From Hymenobacter properus (GTDB taxonomy: Bacteria > Bacteroidota > Bacteroidia > Cytophagales > Hymenobacteraceae), in assembly GCF_015694735.1 (NCBI RefSeq), contig NZ_JADQDP010000003.1:744001-808000 (forward strand): a DNA stretch of 64,000 nt. The letters are read 5' to 3'. A program made the translations under genes and the position numbers. The notes below the pieces were generated by a model, which saw nothing but the letters and a program-made list of their open reading frames with translations, was not told the origin of the DNA and ran no database searches. This document shows, piece after piece, positions 24,014 through 35,894 of this stretch (its first letter is position 1; each line of letters begins with the position of its first letter).

Positions 24014-24310
24014 TCACCAAATCATTTTAGACGAAAGGCTCTGTGGACAAACTACAATTACTGCTTTCTCTGATACTAATAGCGCAGGCTCTTTTCTGAC
24101 AGCATCAAAAGCTTCTCTTTTCAAATCTTCAGAATTCGAAGGATGCTCAATAGAATTGCTACCATAATCATCCTCTTCTAGAACGAGCCTACCTACTTCT
24201 ACCTCACCATTCTGAATTAGAATTATCGGAGTGCCCGACGCTACTTCAGGTTCGGTACTACCATCAGCATAGACAGTGACTTTTTGTAAACTCATTGGAA
24301 TGATTATCAT
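24014..24310 (-). CDS. Hypothetical protein inside the GIY-YIG element
   Basis: A 98-residue frame (or 93 from the second Met, MSLQKVTVYADG, at 24295). It is acidic, with strand-rich character (GTPIILIQNGEVEVGRLVLEE) and a C-terminal VSEKAVIVVCP. No family recognised. Its codon use and AT content differ from the surrounding host genes. It begins 13 bp inside the right terminal repeat and ends 19 bp from the GIY-YIG start, so the two genes may share a transcript. Confidence 0.5.
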   Translation of the reverse strand: MIIIPMSLQKVTVYADGSTEPEVASGTPIILIQNGEVEVGRLVLEEDDYGSNSIEHPSNSEDLKREAFDAVRKEPALLVSEKAVIVVCPQSLSSKMIW

Positions 24311-24395
24311 GTTTACTAATTTAACGAAGCGGTAGAGATGCTTCGACTGCGCTCAGCATGACGTTCTAAAGCCCTAGAGCCATGCCTCTCCCCTG

Positions 24396-25067
24396 CTACG
24401 CCAGCTTCTCCGCGTCTGGAGCGACTAAGGGCGCGCTTTCGGGGTGCGGGGCGGCTGACGGCTGCGATTCGTTGAAAAAGCGGCTCTGGTTGAGCAGAAT
24501 TAACACCACGCCGATGAAGATGGAAGAATCGGCGATGTTGAAGATAGGGAAGCCGTTGCTGTAGGAGCCTCCGATGAGAGGCCAGGATTTGGGGAAATAG
24601 CCCACGTACAGCGGCACGTAAATCATGTCGATGACCTGGCCGTAGAACCAGCGCGTGGGCGAGCCTACCGGGGCATTATTGTAGAGTACGCCGTAGAAAA
24701 TCGAGTCGATGAGGTTGCCCACGGCGCCGCCCAGAATCAGGGCCATGCAGGCGATGTAGCCGGCGGCCACGCGCTGGCGGCACAGGCGGATGATGTAGTA
24801 CACCAAACCCACTACGGCGAGGCTGCGGAAAGCCGTGAGCACCAGCTTGCCGTAGGGCGCGGGCAGCTGCGCACCGAAGGCCATGCCGGGGTTCAGGGTA
24901 TAATTCAGCTTCGCAAACTGGCCGAGCACGGGGATTTCGCCGGCCGAACCGGGCTGCATGTAGGTGTGCACGGCCCATTTCGAAAGCTGGTCGAGCACGA
25001 TGATAAACAGGGCCAGCAGGAAGAATTTGGCGGCGGAATGCTGGCGGGTTGTCAGGGTTGGGTGCAT
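24396..25067 (-). CDS. lspA: Lipoprotein signal peptidase (LspA), copy 1
   Basis: A 223-residue aspartic signal peptidase II that cuts prolipoproteins after lipid attachment. Four membrane helices are visible. The catalytic aspartates lie in GGAVGNLIDSIFYG and FNIADSSIFIG; the N-terminal DQLSKWAV is also present. I chose the start MHPTLTTRQ at 25067, matching copy 2; the upstream extension is repeat-derived. It is about three-quarters identical to the next gene upstream, a tandem duplicate. It ends in an Ala/Pro tail (ESAPLVAPDAEKLA). Confidence 0.94.
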   Translation of the reverse strand: MHPTLTTRQHSAAKFFLLALFIIVLDQLSKWAVHTYMQPGSAGEIPVLGQFAKLNYTLNPGMAFGAQLPAPYGKLVLTAFRSLAVVGLVYYIIRLCRQRVAAGYIACMALILGGAVGNLIDSIFYGVLYNNAPVGSPTRWFYGQVIDMIYVPLYVGYFPKSWPLIGGSYSNGFPIFNIADSSIFIGVVLILLNQSRFFNESQPSAAPHPESAPLVAPDAEKLA

Positions 25068-25125
25068 TGCAGGCGGGATGAAGCTGCAAAGAACGGTGCG
25101 TTTGCACGGAATCGGCTTCTGCATT

Positions 25126-25293
25126 AACCTCACCCCCTGCCCCCCTCTCCAAAAAAGAGGGGGCACCAGCATTGCTTCTAACGAATTTTGGGACGTAAAA
25201 AAGCCCGACGTAACGCGCCGGGCTCTTTCGTTTTTGACTCTTTTCCCGAACCGATGCCCCCTCTTTTTTGGAGAGGAGGTCAGGGGGTGAGGT
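25126..25293. repeat. Inverted family-E repeat pair between the lspA copies
   Basis: Left arm about 25126-25166 and right arm about 25255-25293 are inverted copies of a C-rich word (CCTCACCCCCTG...CTCTCCAAAAAAG). They enclose about 90 bp with a terminator-like AAAAAAGCCCG stem. Confidence 0.7.
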
Positions 25294-25318
25294 TGACGTC
25301 TGGGCGTCCCCTACCCTG

Positions 25319-25341
25319 CGCGGACTCGCAGAGTCCACGCT
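25319..25341. repeat. Partial family-D repeat
   Basis: GCGGACTCGCAGAGTCCACG matches the right arm of the hairpin at 21658-21680. It lies next to the stop of lspA copy 2. Confidence 0.7.
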
Positions 25342-25349
25342 ACAGCACG

Positions 25350-26021
25350 CTACCCCAGGTTCTCCGAGTCCGGAGCTACTAAGGGCTCGCTCTGTTTCTC
25401 ATTTACAGCCACAGGCTCATCCTGCTTGAAAAAACGGCTCTGATTGAGCAAAATCAAGGCTACGCCGATGAAAATAGAGGAATCGGCGATGTTGAAGATG
25501 GGCCAGAGCGACACGTACTTCCCTCCTATCAGCGGCCAATTCTGGGGCAAAAAGCCTTCGTAGATGTCCACGTAGAGCATGTCAATGACCTGGCCGTAGA
25601 ACCAGCGCGTGGGCGAGCCAAACGGGGCGTTGTCGTAGATGATGCCGTAGAAAACCGAGTCAATCAGGTTGCCGACGGCGCCGCCGAGGATGAGGGCCAT
25701 GCAGGCGATGTAGCCGCCGGCGGCGCGCTGCTTGCAAAGGCGGATAATGTAGTAGCTCAGGCCAAACACGGCCAGCAAGCGGAACCCACTGAGAACCAGC
25801 TTCCCATACGGCGCAGGCAGCTCGGCGCCGAAGGCCATGCCGGGGTTTAGCGTGTAGTGCAGCTTGGCCCAGTGGCCGATGAGCGGGATTTCGCCCGCCA
25901 TGCCGGGCTGCATGTAGGTGTGCACGGCCCACTTCGAGAGCTGGTCGATGGCAATGACGAACAGCGCCAGCAGGAAGAATTTAGCCGCGGATTGCTGGCG
26001 AGTGGTGAGGGTTGGGTGCAT
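25350..26021 (-). CDS. lspA: Lipoprotein signal peptidase (LspA), copy 2
   Basis: A 223-residue protein of the same length and layout as the downstream copy, with both catalytic aspartates kept (GNLIDSVFYG and FNIADSSIFIG) and an identical start motif MHPTLTTRQ. The copies differ mainly in the loop around LPQNWPLIGGKYVSLWP versus FPKSWPLIGGSYSNGFP and in the C-terminal tail, so both may be active with different preferences. It lies downstream of ileS across a hairpin; ileS-lspA linkage is common in bacteria. Confidence 0.94.
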   Translation of the reverse strand: MHPTLTTRQQSAAKFFLLALFVIAIDQLSKWAVHTYMQPGMAGEIPLIGHWAKLHYTLNPGMAFGAELPAPYGKLVLSGFRLLAVFGLSYYIIRLCKQRAAGGYIACMALILGGAVGNLIDSVFYGIIYDNAPFGSPTRWFYGQVIDMLYVDIYEGFLPQNWPLIGGKYVSLWPIFNIADSSIFIGVALILLNQSRFFKQDEPVAVNEKQSEPLVAPDSENLG

Positions 26022-26147
26022 TCAGACGGTGCCAAAAGCGGCGAAAACGACGGCCTGATTTATTACCGTTATTTTGTACCTTTTACAACTGATTGTCTGA
26101 GGTTTTGTGCGACCAAAGACGAGCTTATTGAGTGTTTGTGCGGCCGA

Positions 26148-26181
26148 GGACTCGCCGGGGTTTCGGGCCCCCGGCGAGTCG
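26148..26181 (-). terminator. Hairpin after ileS
   Basis: Perfect arms GACTCGCCGGGG and CCCCGGCGAGTC around a short loop lie 8 nt past the ileS stop. There is no T run, so it could be a pause or RNA-stability hairpin. Confidence 0.55.
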
Positions 26182-26188
26182 TTCAGCA

Positions 26189-29593
<3,405 letters not shown>

Positions 29594-29617
29594 GAATTGG
29601 GTTGTTATCAATTCTTT

Positions 29618-29722
29618 AGAACGTCATGCTGAGCGCAGCCGAAACATCTCGCTCGCTTCGTTGCAATCGCCTCGATTACTGCTGCACGCGAGATGCTTCG
29701 GCTGCGCTCAGCATGACGTTCT
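29618..29722. repeat. Family-A hairpin element (gene-free)
   Basis: Arms 29618-29652 and 29684-29722 share the CATGCTGAGCGCAGCCGAA core and TTCT/AGAA ends. The inner part has CTCGCTCGCTTCGTTGCAAT and, further on, ATTACTGCTGCACGCGAGAT; the same inner parts occur in inverse order in the element at 59108. It lies just upstream of ileS. Confidence 0.85.
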
Positions 29723-29735
29723 GTTTTGTTAAGCT

Positions 29736-32180
29736 TTAGATAGAGTAATCGCCTTCGTAATCAGAGGCTTTATGCATTTCTTTAAGGTTCAGGTCGATAT
29801 CATCGTCCTCCTCGTGGTACGACTCATCGTAGTGCCGAATGAGGGCGTTGGTATCCGTGTCACCCTTGCCGTGCTCAAACGTCACCAGCAGCGAAGGCAA
29901 CAGAATCAGGTTCGAGAAGTTCGTTATCAACAACGAAGCCGACATGAGCATTCCCAAGGCCTTCGTGCCGCCGAACTCACTGAAGGCGAAGATGCTGAAA
30001 CCCACGAATAACACGATGCTCGTGTATATCATGCTGGTACCGGCCTCGCTCAGCGTCACCGAAACAGCTTCGCGCACCCGGCCACCGTTCAGGGCCATTT
30101 CCTGGCGGAATTTGGCTAGCAGGTGAATAGAATTATCGCCGTCGATGCCCAGTGCAATCACGAAAATCAAGGCCGTGCTGGGCTTGAGGGCGATGTTGAA
30201 ATAGCCCATGATGCCGGCCGTGAGAATCAGCGTGACGGCATTGGGGATGAGCGCAAAAAGCACCGTTTTGAACGAGCGGAACAGGATGAGCACCACCAGC
30301 CCCACCAGCCCGAAGGCCATGAATAGGCTGTCGCGCAGGGTATGAATGACGTATTCGTTGCCCTTGGTGAAGATGATGGTCGTGCCCGTGGGCCGAATGT
30401 CCATGCCCGTTCCTTTGAAGATGCGGTTCATCTCCGGAATAATTTTCGTGTTCATCAGCGTGTCCAGGTTCTGGGAACCGATGTCCGCGATTTTCAGGCT
30501 GATGCGGGCTTTCTGGCTGGTGCTGTCGGCGAAGGAGCGCAGCAGCTTGCTGTTCATGCCCGCGCCGCCGGCGGAGTTGCCGGAATTGGCCAGGGCGCTG
30601 AGGATGAAGTTCTTTTCTGAGTTATCGGGCAGGCGGTAGAATTCTGGATTGCCATTGTAGAAGGCCTGGGTGCTGGCCTTAAGAAACGTAACCAAGCTCA
30701 CGGGTGGCGACAGCTCCGGCTGCGTGCGTAGGAACTTCTCAAACTGGTCTATTTTCTCCAGGTTTTTCAGCTTGAACAGGCCTTTTTTCTTGTGGGTGTC
30801 CACCTCAAATTCCAGCGGCATCACGCCGTGGAAATGACTCTCGAAGAAGGCCAAATCGGAGTTCACCGAGCTTTTCTTGGGCAAATCATCCACCATGTAC
30901 GACACGGCCTCGATGCGCGAGATGCCGATGGCCGCGCCCGCCACCATCACCAGCGCCGCGATATAGACGGTGGGCCGGCGCTCCAGCACGAGGTGGTCGA
31001 AAAACTCCAGGAGCTTGGTAAGTGGCGCGGCGTCGAGGTGCTCCAGCTGCTTGGGCGTGGGCGGCGGCAGGTAGGTGAACACGGCCGGAATCAGGATGAA
31101 GCTGATGACGAAGGCCGCGAAAATGTTGATGGTGGCCACCAAACCAAACTGGTAGAGAATGGCGATATCCGTGAAGGCAAACACGATGAAGCCCACGGCC
31201 GTGGTCGTGTTGTTCATTAGCGTGACGAGGCCGATTTTGCGGATTACCCGCGTCATGGCCAGCATCTGGTTGCCGGATTTGCGGTAGTCGTAGTGGTAGC
31301 GCGAGAGTAGGTAGGTGCAGTTCGGGATGCCGATAACGATGATGATACTGGGAATCAACCCGGTAAGCAGGTTGATTTTGAAGCCTAGCAGCACAATCGA
31401 GCCGATGCACCAGATAACCGTGACGCCCACCACAATGAGCGGAAACAACACCGCCGACCATGTACGGAAGAACACCAGCAGCGTAATCCCGGTCACAATC
31501 ATGGCCAGAATGGTGAAGAATTTCATCTCCCCGGCCACTTTGCTCGTCATGGTGGAACGCACGTAGGGAAGACCGGCGTAGTGCAGCTTGATGTTGGTTT
31601 TCTTCTCAAACTGCGCCGCAAAGCCCAGGATGTTGTTCATCACCGCCTGCCGCTTTGAGGAGTTCAGGTATTTCGGGTCCATCGTGAGGGCCAGTAGCGT
31701 GGCCCCGGTGCTGGGGCTGATGAGCTGGCCCTTGTAGAACTCCACGCTGTTCACCACCCGCATCAGGCTGTCGAGTTCCGCCTGCGAGTGAGGCGGGTTG
31801 CGGAAGATGGGCGCCGCCTTGAAGCTGTTGCTGGACGTGTCCTTGCTGATGTTGAGCAGCTTGCTCACGCTGAGCACGCCGCTCACGCCCTGCACCTTGG
31901 CCAGCGTATCGGTCAGCTGACGGAACTCATTGAAGTTGCCCAGCTTGTAGATGGAACTATCCTGCAGGCCGATAACCAGCACATTACCATCCTCGCCAAA
32001 CGTGCGCTTGAACTGCCGAAAATACACCATGTCGGGGTCCTGTTCGCTCACCACCTGGGCAAAGTCGTAGGTCATTTCCACGTCCTTGGCCTTGTAGGCC
32101 ATGAAGACGGTGATGGCGGCCAGCACCGCCACCAGCGACAGGCGAAACCGGATGATAAAGACGGCAAGTTGTTCCCACAT
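29736..32180 (-). CDS. MMPL/RND-family transporter
   Basis: An 814-residue membrane protein in the MMPL (sterol-sensing-domain-like) RND family, with about 12 helices in two sets of six and two large periplasmic loops. The helix block after residue 200 includes FTILAMIVTGITLLVFFRTW and NLLTGLIPSIIIVIGIPNC. The second set has ALGIDGDNSIHLLAKF and TSIVLFVGFSIFAFSEFGG. Members export lipids, hopanoids or sterols; no substrate is evident. The C-terminus is acidic (HEEDDDIDLNLKEM). No partner genes are nearby. Confidence 0.9.
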   Translation of the reverse strand: MWEQLAVFIIRFRLSLVAVLAAITVFMAYKAKDVEMTYDFAQVVSEQDPDMVYFRQFKRTFGEDGNVLVIGLQDSSIYKLGNFNEFRQLTDTLAKVQGVSGVLSVSKLLNISKDTSSNSFKAAPIFRNPPHSQAELDSLMRVVNSVEFYKGQLISPSTGATLLALTMDPKYLNSSKRQAVMNNILGFAAQFEKKTNIKLHYAGLPYVRSTMTSKVAGEMKFFTILAMIVTGITLLVFFRTWSAVLFPLIVVGVTVIWCIGSIVLLGFKINLLTGLIPSIIIVIGIPNCTYLLSRYHYDYRKSGNQMLAMTRVIRKIGLVTLMNNTTTAVGFIVFAFTDIAILYQFGLVATINIFAAFVISFILIPAVFTYLPPPTPKQLEHLDAAPLTKLLEFFDHLVLERRPTVYIAALVMVAGAAIGISRIEAVSYMVDDLPKKSSVNSDLAFFESHFHGVMPLEFEVDTHKKKGLFKLKNLEKIDQFEKFLRTQPELSPPVSLVTFLKASTQAFYNGNPEFYRLPDNSEKNFILSALANSGNSAGGAGMNSKLLRSFADSTSQKARISLKIADIGSQNLDTLMNTKIIPEMNRIFKGTGMDIRPTGTTIIFTKGNEYVIHTLRDSLFMAFGLVGLVVLILFRSFKTVLFALIPNAVTLILTAGIMGYFNIALKPSTALIFVIALGIDGDNSIHLLAKFRQEMALNGGRVREAVSVTLSEAGTSMIYTSIVLFVGFSIFAFSEFGGTKALGMLMSASLLITNFSNLILLPSLLVTFEHGKGDTDTNALIRHYDESYHEEDDDIDLNLKEMHKASDYEGDYSI

Positions 32181-32198
32181 AATATCCTGCTAAAGAGG

Positions 32199-32206
32199 CA
32201 AAGTTA
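32199..32206 (-). promoter_or_regulatory. TAACTTTG box upstream of the MMPL gene
   Basis: The minus strand shows TAACTTTG, a full match to TAnnTTTG, 19 nt before the start codon at 32180. No convincing -33 TTTG partner is seen. Confidence 0.35.
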
Positions 32207-32261
32207 CGTACGCGCAACGCGGGCCGCTTTCAAGGCCAGAAGCGCAGGCCCAAAAACAAAA

Positions 32262-32287
32262 CCGCTCCCGGCGAAGGCCGGGAGCGG
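32262..32287 (-). terminator. Terminator after the T9SS cargo gene
   Basis: CCGCTCCCGGC and GCCGGGAGCGG, a perfect 11-bp stem with loop GAAG, lie just past the stop at 32316. Confidence 0.75.
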
Positions 32288-32315
32288 TATGGCAATCAGG
32301 GTAGCATGAAACGGG

Positions 32316-35300
32316 TTATTTCACGACTTCAACCCATCCTTTCCAACTTTCGCCGGTGGCACTCACGAGGCGGTAGTAGTACACGCCGGGCGCAAGTTCG
32401 GCATCGGCGCCCCAGCCGTCGGTGTAGTTGGCTTGCTCGAACACCTTGCGGCCCCAACGGTTGAAAATTTGAATGTTCACCTTCTCCGTGGTCACAAACG
32501 GGCGGAACGTGTCGTTTTGCTGGTCGCCGTTGGGCGTGATGATATTGGGCAGGTCGAAGCCGCGCACGGGCACGGGCACCAAAAGCGACGCCTCGCAGCC
32601 CGGGCCGTAAATGGCCGTCAGGCGGGCCTGGTAGCCGGGTTGGGGGTTGGCCGTGGCGTATATGTGCGAGGGGTTCACTTCGGTCGAAGTGGGCGAGTTG
32701 TCGCCAAAGTCCCAGCGGTAGTTGGTGGCCCCGGTGGTGGTGGTGAACATCACCGGCTTGCCCACCAGGTTGGGGGCGCTGGCAGTGGCGGCCAGCACAG
32801 GCGCCAACGGAATGGTGAACTGCACCGAGTCGCGGCCTACGCAGCCCGTGACGCTCACCACACGCACCAGGTAGCGCACGCTGGCCGTGGGGCTCATCGT
32901 GATGCTGCGGCCTGTGAGGGTGGGCTGGCCGGACGCCGTCCAGGTGTAGGTGGCGCCGGGGCCGGCGTCAGCCACGGAGAGGGTGGTAGCGGTGCCGGGG
33001 CAGATGGTGCGGGGCGGCCCTGCCGATACCACCAGGCGCGGAATCACGCGCACGGTCACCGTATCGGTGCCCGCGCAGCTGCCCAAGCCGGCCGGGGAGG
33101 TAGCCGTCACGGTGTAGCGGGTGGTGGTGGTGGGCTGCACCGTCACGCTGGCACCCGTGAGGGTGGGCTGGCCCGGCGCCGTCCAGGTGTAGGTGACGTT
33201 GGGCATGACTGGGGCCAGGTTGGTGGCCGAAAGCGTGATGGATGAATTGATGCAAATGGTTTGGCGACTGGCCGGGGCCACGCGCGGCTGCGGCACGGCA
33301 TACACCGTCACGGTATCTACGGCAGTCACACTTTGCAGGCAGTTGTTCACGTCAAACACCGTGAGGCGCACGGGGTAGCGGCCGGGCTGGGTGTAGGTGG
33401 TGGTGGCGTTGTTGGCCTGCGTAGAGGTTTGGCCGTTGCCGAAGTTCCAGAGGGTGCTGGTGCCCGTGGCGGCCGGCCGGTTGAAGTAGAACGTGGCCGG
33501 GGCGCACAAGCTGGCCTGCCGGATGGAGCTGGTGGCAGTGAGGGCAGGCACGAAGTTGGCGCTTAGCTGCAGCACGTCCATCTTAAACGCCACATTATTC
33601 CAAGAGCTCGAATTATTGGCTGATAAGGCGTTAGGGGTGGTCAGTACCGGCGTGCCGCTGCCCACGCACATCGATTGATAGATGATGCCGCGCTTATCGA
33701 AACGCGAGGTGCCGCCATCCACATGGCAGCTTCCATTGCCAAAATACGTCCCATACACTAGCGTTTGGGCATTGGCCGATAGCTGCCCAAGGTAGAAATA
33801 GCCCGAAGGGCTGATGGTCGTCGAAGAAGTGCCCCCACTTATCGCACCCAGGATGGCGTTGGAAGTGGTGGGCATGTTGCTTTGGGGCGTCCAGCCCGAG
33901 AATAGGATTTGCCCGCAGTTATCGACCAGGAAGGCCGTAGGCGACAAGCAGGGTGAAGCGCTAGCCCCGTTGCCGATAACGGTTGAGAAAATACCTGAAG
34001 TCAGTCGGGCATTGAGTTTTTGAATGTATTGGCGGCTTCCCGGGTTGGCATAAACCCCCGCTGAAACCGGATAAACTCCCTCCGTTTGGCCAAAAGCGTA
34101 CACTTCGCCGTTTCGGTTAAGCTGTACAAAGTGCACCTGGTCGTAAGCGGAAGTTCCCAAATAAGTGCTCTGCACCAGGTCATCGCCGGCCGCCGAGATG
34201 CGCGACACAAAGCCGTCGGCCGTGCCGCCATGGTAGGTGCTTCGGAAGCCGGCCTGCACGCCCGGAAAGTTGGGGCTGGACGTGCCGCCGCCCACAAACA
34301 CGTTGTTCACGCTGTCGAGCTGCACCGAGTAGGCCGCGTCGGCCCCGGAACCGCCCAAGTAGGTGCTCCAAATAAGATTGGTGAGCGTGGCGTTAAGCTT
34401 GCACACCACGCCATCGCTCACCCCGCCGCCGCTCGTCGACTGAAAAATAGCGCTGGTAACCGGGAAGTTCGTCGACGACGTCATCGAGGCTATGAAGATG
34501 CTGCCGTTCCGGTCAACCGTCACGTCGCCGCGGTATTCATCGCCATAGTTTACCCAGAGTGCTGTATTGCTCCTGCTAATCTGGCCGTCAACACCACTGC
34601 CGCCCAAAAACGTGGAGCCCACCAGCCCCGAGCCGGCTGCGTTAAGCTTGGTAAGCACAATGTCGGTTCCGCCCAGGCTCGTATCGTATGCCCCGGTGGT
34701 GGTGGGGTAGTTGCCAGAGTTGGTGGTGCCCAGCACAATCAGGTTGTTGTTGCGGTCCACCACCATGCTGTGCGGCCAGTCGCTGCCGCTGCCGCCGATG
34801 TAGGTGGCGTACACCTTGCTGGCCGGCCCCGTGGCCGCCGCCGGGTTGTATTTGATGATGCCCATGTCGATGCCGCCCGAGTTGAAGGTGGCATCGTAGG
34901 CGCCCACGCTGGTGGGGTAACCGGCGCTGTGCACGTCGCCCCCGGCGTAGAGGTTGCCCAGCGAGTCGTAAGTGGCCGTGTAGCCGTAGTTGCTCGCCGT
35001 GGAGCCCGTGTAGGTGGAGTATACCAGCACCGGGTCAATCACCAGGGGCAGGGCGCGGTTGTAGCCCTCCGGCAGCACAAATTTCACCGTGTTTTTGGTG
35101 GCCAGCACGTACTCGCAGGCTACCCGCTGGCGCCTGCCGTCCACCAGCTGGTAGGCATAGGGGCGCTGCTCCACCACCGTGCCCACCGTGGTGCCAATGT
35201 TCAGCGCGCCTTTTACTATCTGCAGCTTGGCCTGGCCGTCATAGCGCAGGGCAATGCGGCCGGCATCGGCCCCGACGCCTACTTCAAAGTCGTACTCCAG

Positions 35301-35777
35301 AGCCTGCTCTTTGCTGTAAAAATGCAGGTCGATGCCGGGATAAAGCGCCTGGTAGCGTACCTCACCGTAGGTGGGCACGTTACTGGCCCAGCGGCTCTTG
35401 TCATTCCCCAAAAAGTAGTTGTTATAACCGGGCTGCCTCGCTTCGCCGCTCACCGCGGCCTGCGTGTTGGCGCCTACAAACGTGGTAGAGTAGGCGTGGC
35501 CCTGAATGTGTTCCTTGCCCGAAGGCTTGGTCGGGCTGTGATGCAGTTCGTCGGCCTTCTTGCTGTCGTAGAGCACGTGCAGCAGGCGGGCGTGCTCCAT
35601 GTAGAGGCGGCCGGCCGCCACGTCGGCGGCAAACAGGACGGGTTTTTCCCATTGGTTCCGGTTGGCCACAAACTCGATGGCGCTAGACGGGGGCGGGCCC
35701 ACGGGCGCTGGGGTTCCCGCCGCGGCAGGCAGTGAAGCCAGTAGCAGCCCCAACTGTAAGGTAGTTTTCAAATGCAT
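32316..35777 (-). CDS. Large secreted SBBP-repeat/PKD protein with T9SS type B sorting domain
   Basis: A 1153-residue secreted protein. A signal peptide (LQLGLLLASLPAAAGTPA) is followed by a DUF7948-like head (SAIEFVANRNQWEKPVLF) and SBBP beta-propeller repeats, marked by recurrent YLGGSGADxAYSVxLD-type units between about 250 and 600. PKD and Ig-like domains follow (TLWNFGNGQTSTQ, YTWTASGQPTLTG). The C-terminus DLPNIITPNGDQQNDTFRPF...FNRWGRKVFEQANYTDGW is a gliding-associated CHU_C/type B sorting signal, so it is exported by the T9SS and probably attached to the surface. Possibly an adhesin; the ligand is unknown. Confidence 0.93.
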   Translation of the reverse strand: MHLKTTLQLGLLLASLPAAAGTPAPVGPPPSSAIEFVANRNQWEKPVLFAADVAAGRLYMEHARLLHVLYDSKKADELHHSPTKPSGKEHIQGHAYSTTFVGANTQAAVSGEARQPGYNNYFLGNDKSRWASNVPTYGEVRYQALYPGIDLHFYSKEQALEYDFEVGVGADAGRIALRYDGQAKLQIVKGALNIGTTVGTVVEQRPYAYQLVDGRRQRVACEYVLATKNTVKFVLPEGYNRALPLVIDPVLVYSTYTGSTASNYGYTATYDSLGNLYAGGDVHSAGYPTSVGAYDATFNSGGIDMGIIKYNPAAATGPASKVYATYIGGSGSDWPHSMVVDRNNNLIVLGTTNSGNYPTTTGAYDTSLGGTDIVLTKLNAAGSGLVGSTFLGGSGVDGQISRSNTALWVNYGDEYRGDVTVDRNGSIFIASMTSSTNFPVTSAIFQSTSGGGVSDGVVCKLNATLTNLIWSTYLGGSGADAAYSVQLDSVNNVFVGGGTSSPNFPGVQAGFRSTYHGGTADGFVSRISAAGDDLVQSTYLGTSAYDQVHFVQLNRNGEVYAFGQTEGVYPVSAGVYANPGSRQYIQKLNARLTSGIFSTVIGNGASASPCLSPTAFLVDNCGQILFSGWTPQSNMPTTSNAILGAISGGTSSTTISPSGYFYLGQLSANAQTLVYGTYFGNGSCHVDGGTSRFDKRGIIYQSMCVGSGTPVLTTPNALSANNSSSWNNVAFKMDVLQLSANFVPALTATSSIRQASLCAPATFYFNRPAATGTSTLWNFGNGQTSTQANNATTTYTQPGRYPVRLTVFDVNNCLQSVTAVDTVTVYAVPQPRVAPASRQTICINSSITLSATNLAPVMPNVTYTWTAPGQPTLTGASVTVQPTTTTRYTVTATSPAGLGSCAGTDTVTVRVIPRLVVSAGPPRTICPGTATTLSVADAGPGATYTWTASGQPTLTGRSITMSPTASVRYLVRVVSVTGCVGRDSVQFTIPLAPVLAATASAPNLVGKPVMFTTTTGATNYRWDFGDNSPTSTEVNPSHIYATANPQPGYQARLTAIYGPGCEASLLVPVPVRGFDLPNIITPNGDQQNDTFRPFVTTEKVNIQIFNRWGRKVFEQANYTDGWGADAELAPGVYYYRLVSATGESWKGWVEVVK

Positions 35778-35800
35778 AAAAAAGGAAAAGGATGAAAAAA

Positions 35801-35843
35801 GCCAGTGAATCCGGCAAGCAATAAGCTTACCGGATTCACTGGC
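35801..35843 (-). terminator. Terminator after glyS
   Basis: Perfect 19-bp arms (GCCAGTGAATCCGGcAAGC and GCTTaCCGGATTCACTGGC) around a 5-nt loop, followed on the minus strand by TTTTTTC. Confidence 0.85.
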
Positions 35844-35894
35844 TCAGGCTAGTTCAAATGAATTTTAGTTGAACTTTTTTATTCCGTTCGCCTT

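Larger units (their letters stand above)
23656..24367. mobile_element. GIY-YIG element with perfect 45-bp terminal inverted repeats
   Basis: The left end (23656-23700) and right end (24323-24367) are exact reverse complements over 45 bp; the left starts AGAACGTCATGCTGAGCGCA. They enclose a GIY-YIG nuclease gene and one small ORF, both lower in GC than their surroundings. The left repeat ends 4 bp from the GIY-YIG stop codon. Gene-free hairpins with the same arms occur elsewhere in the window. No target-site duplication could be made out. That it moves is an inference. Confidence 0.7.

Noticed and set aside
34086..35735. A 549-codon plus-strand frame
   Set aside because: Antisense shadow of the large T9SS cargo gene; composition is Ala/Val/His/Arg-rich with no domain.
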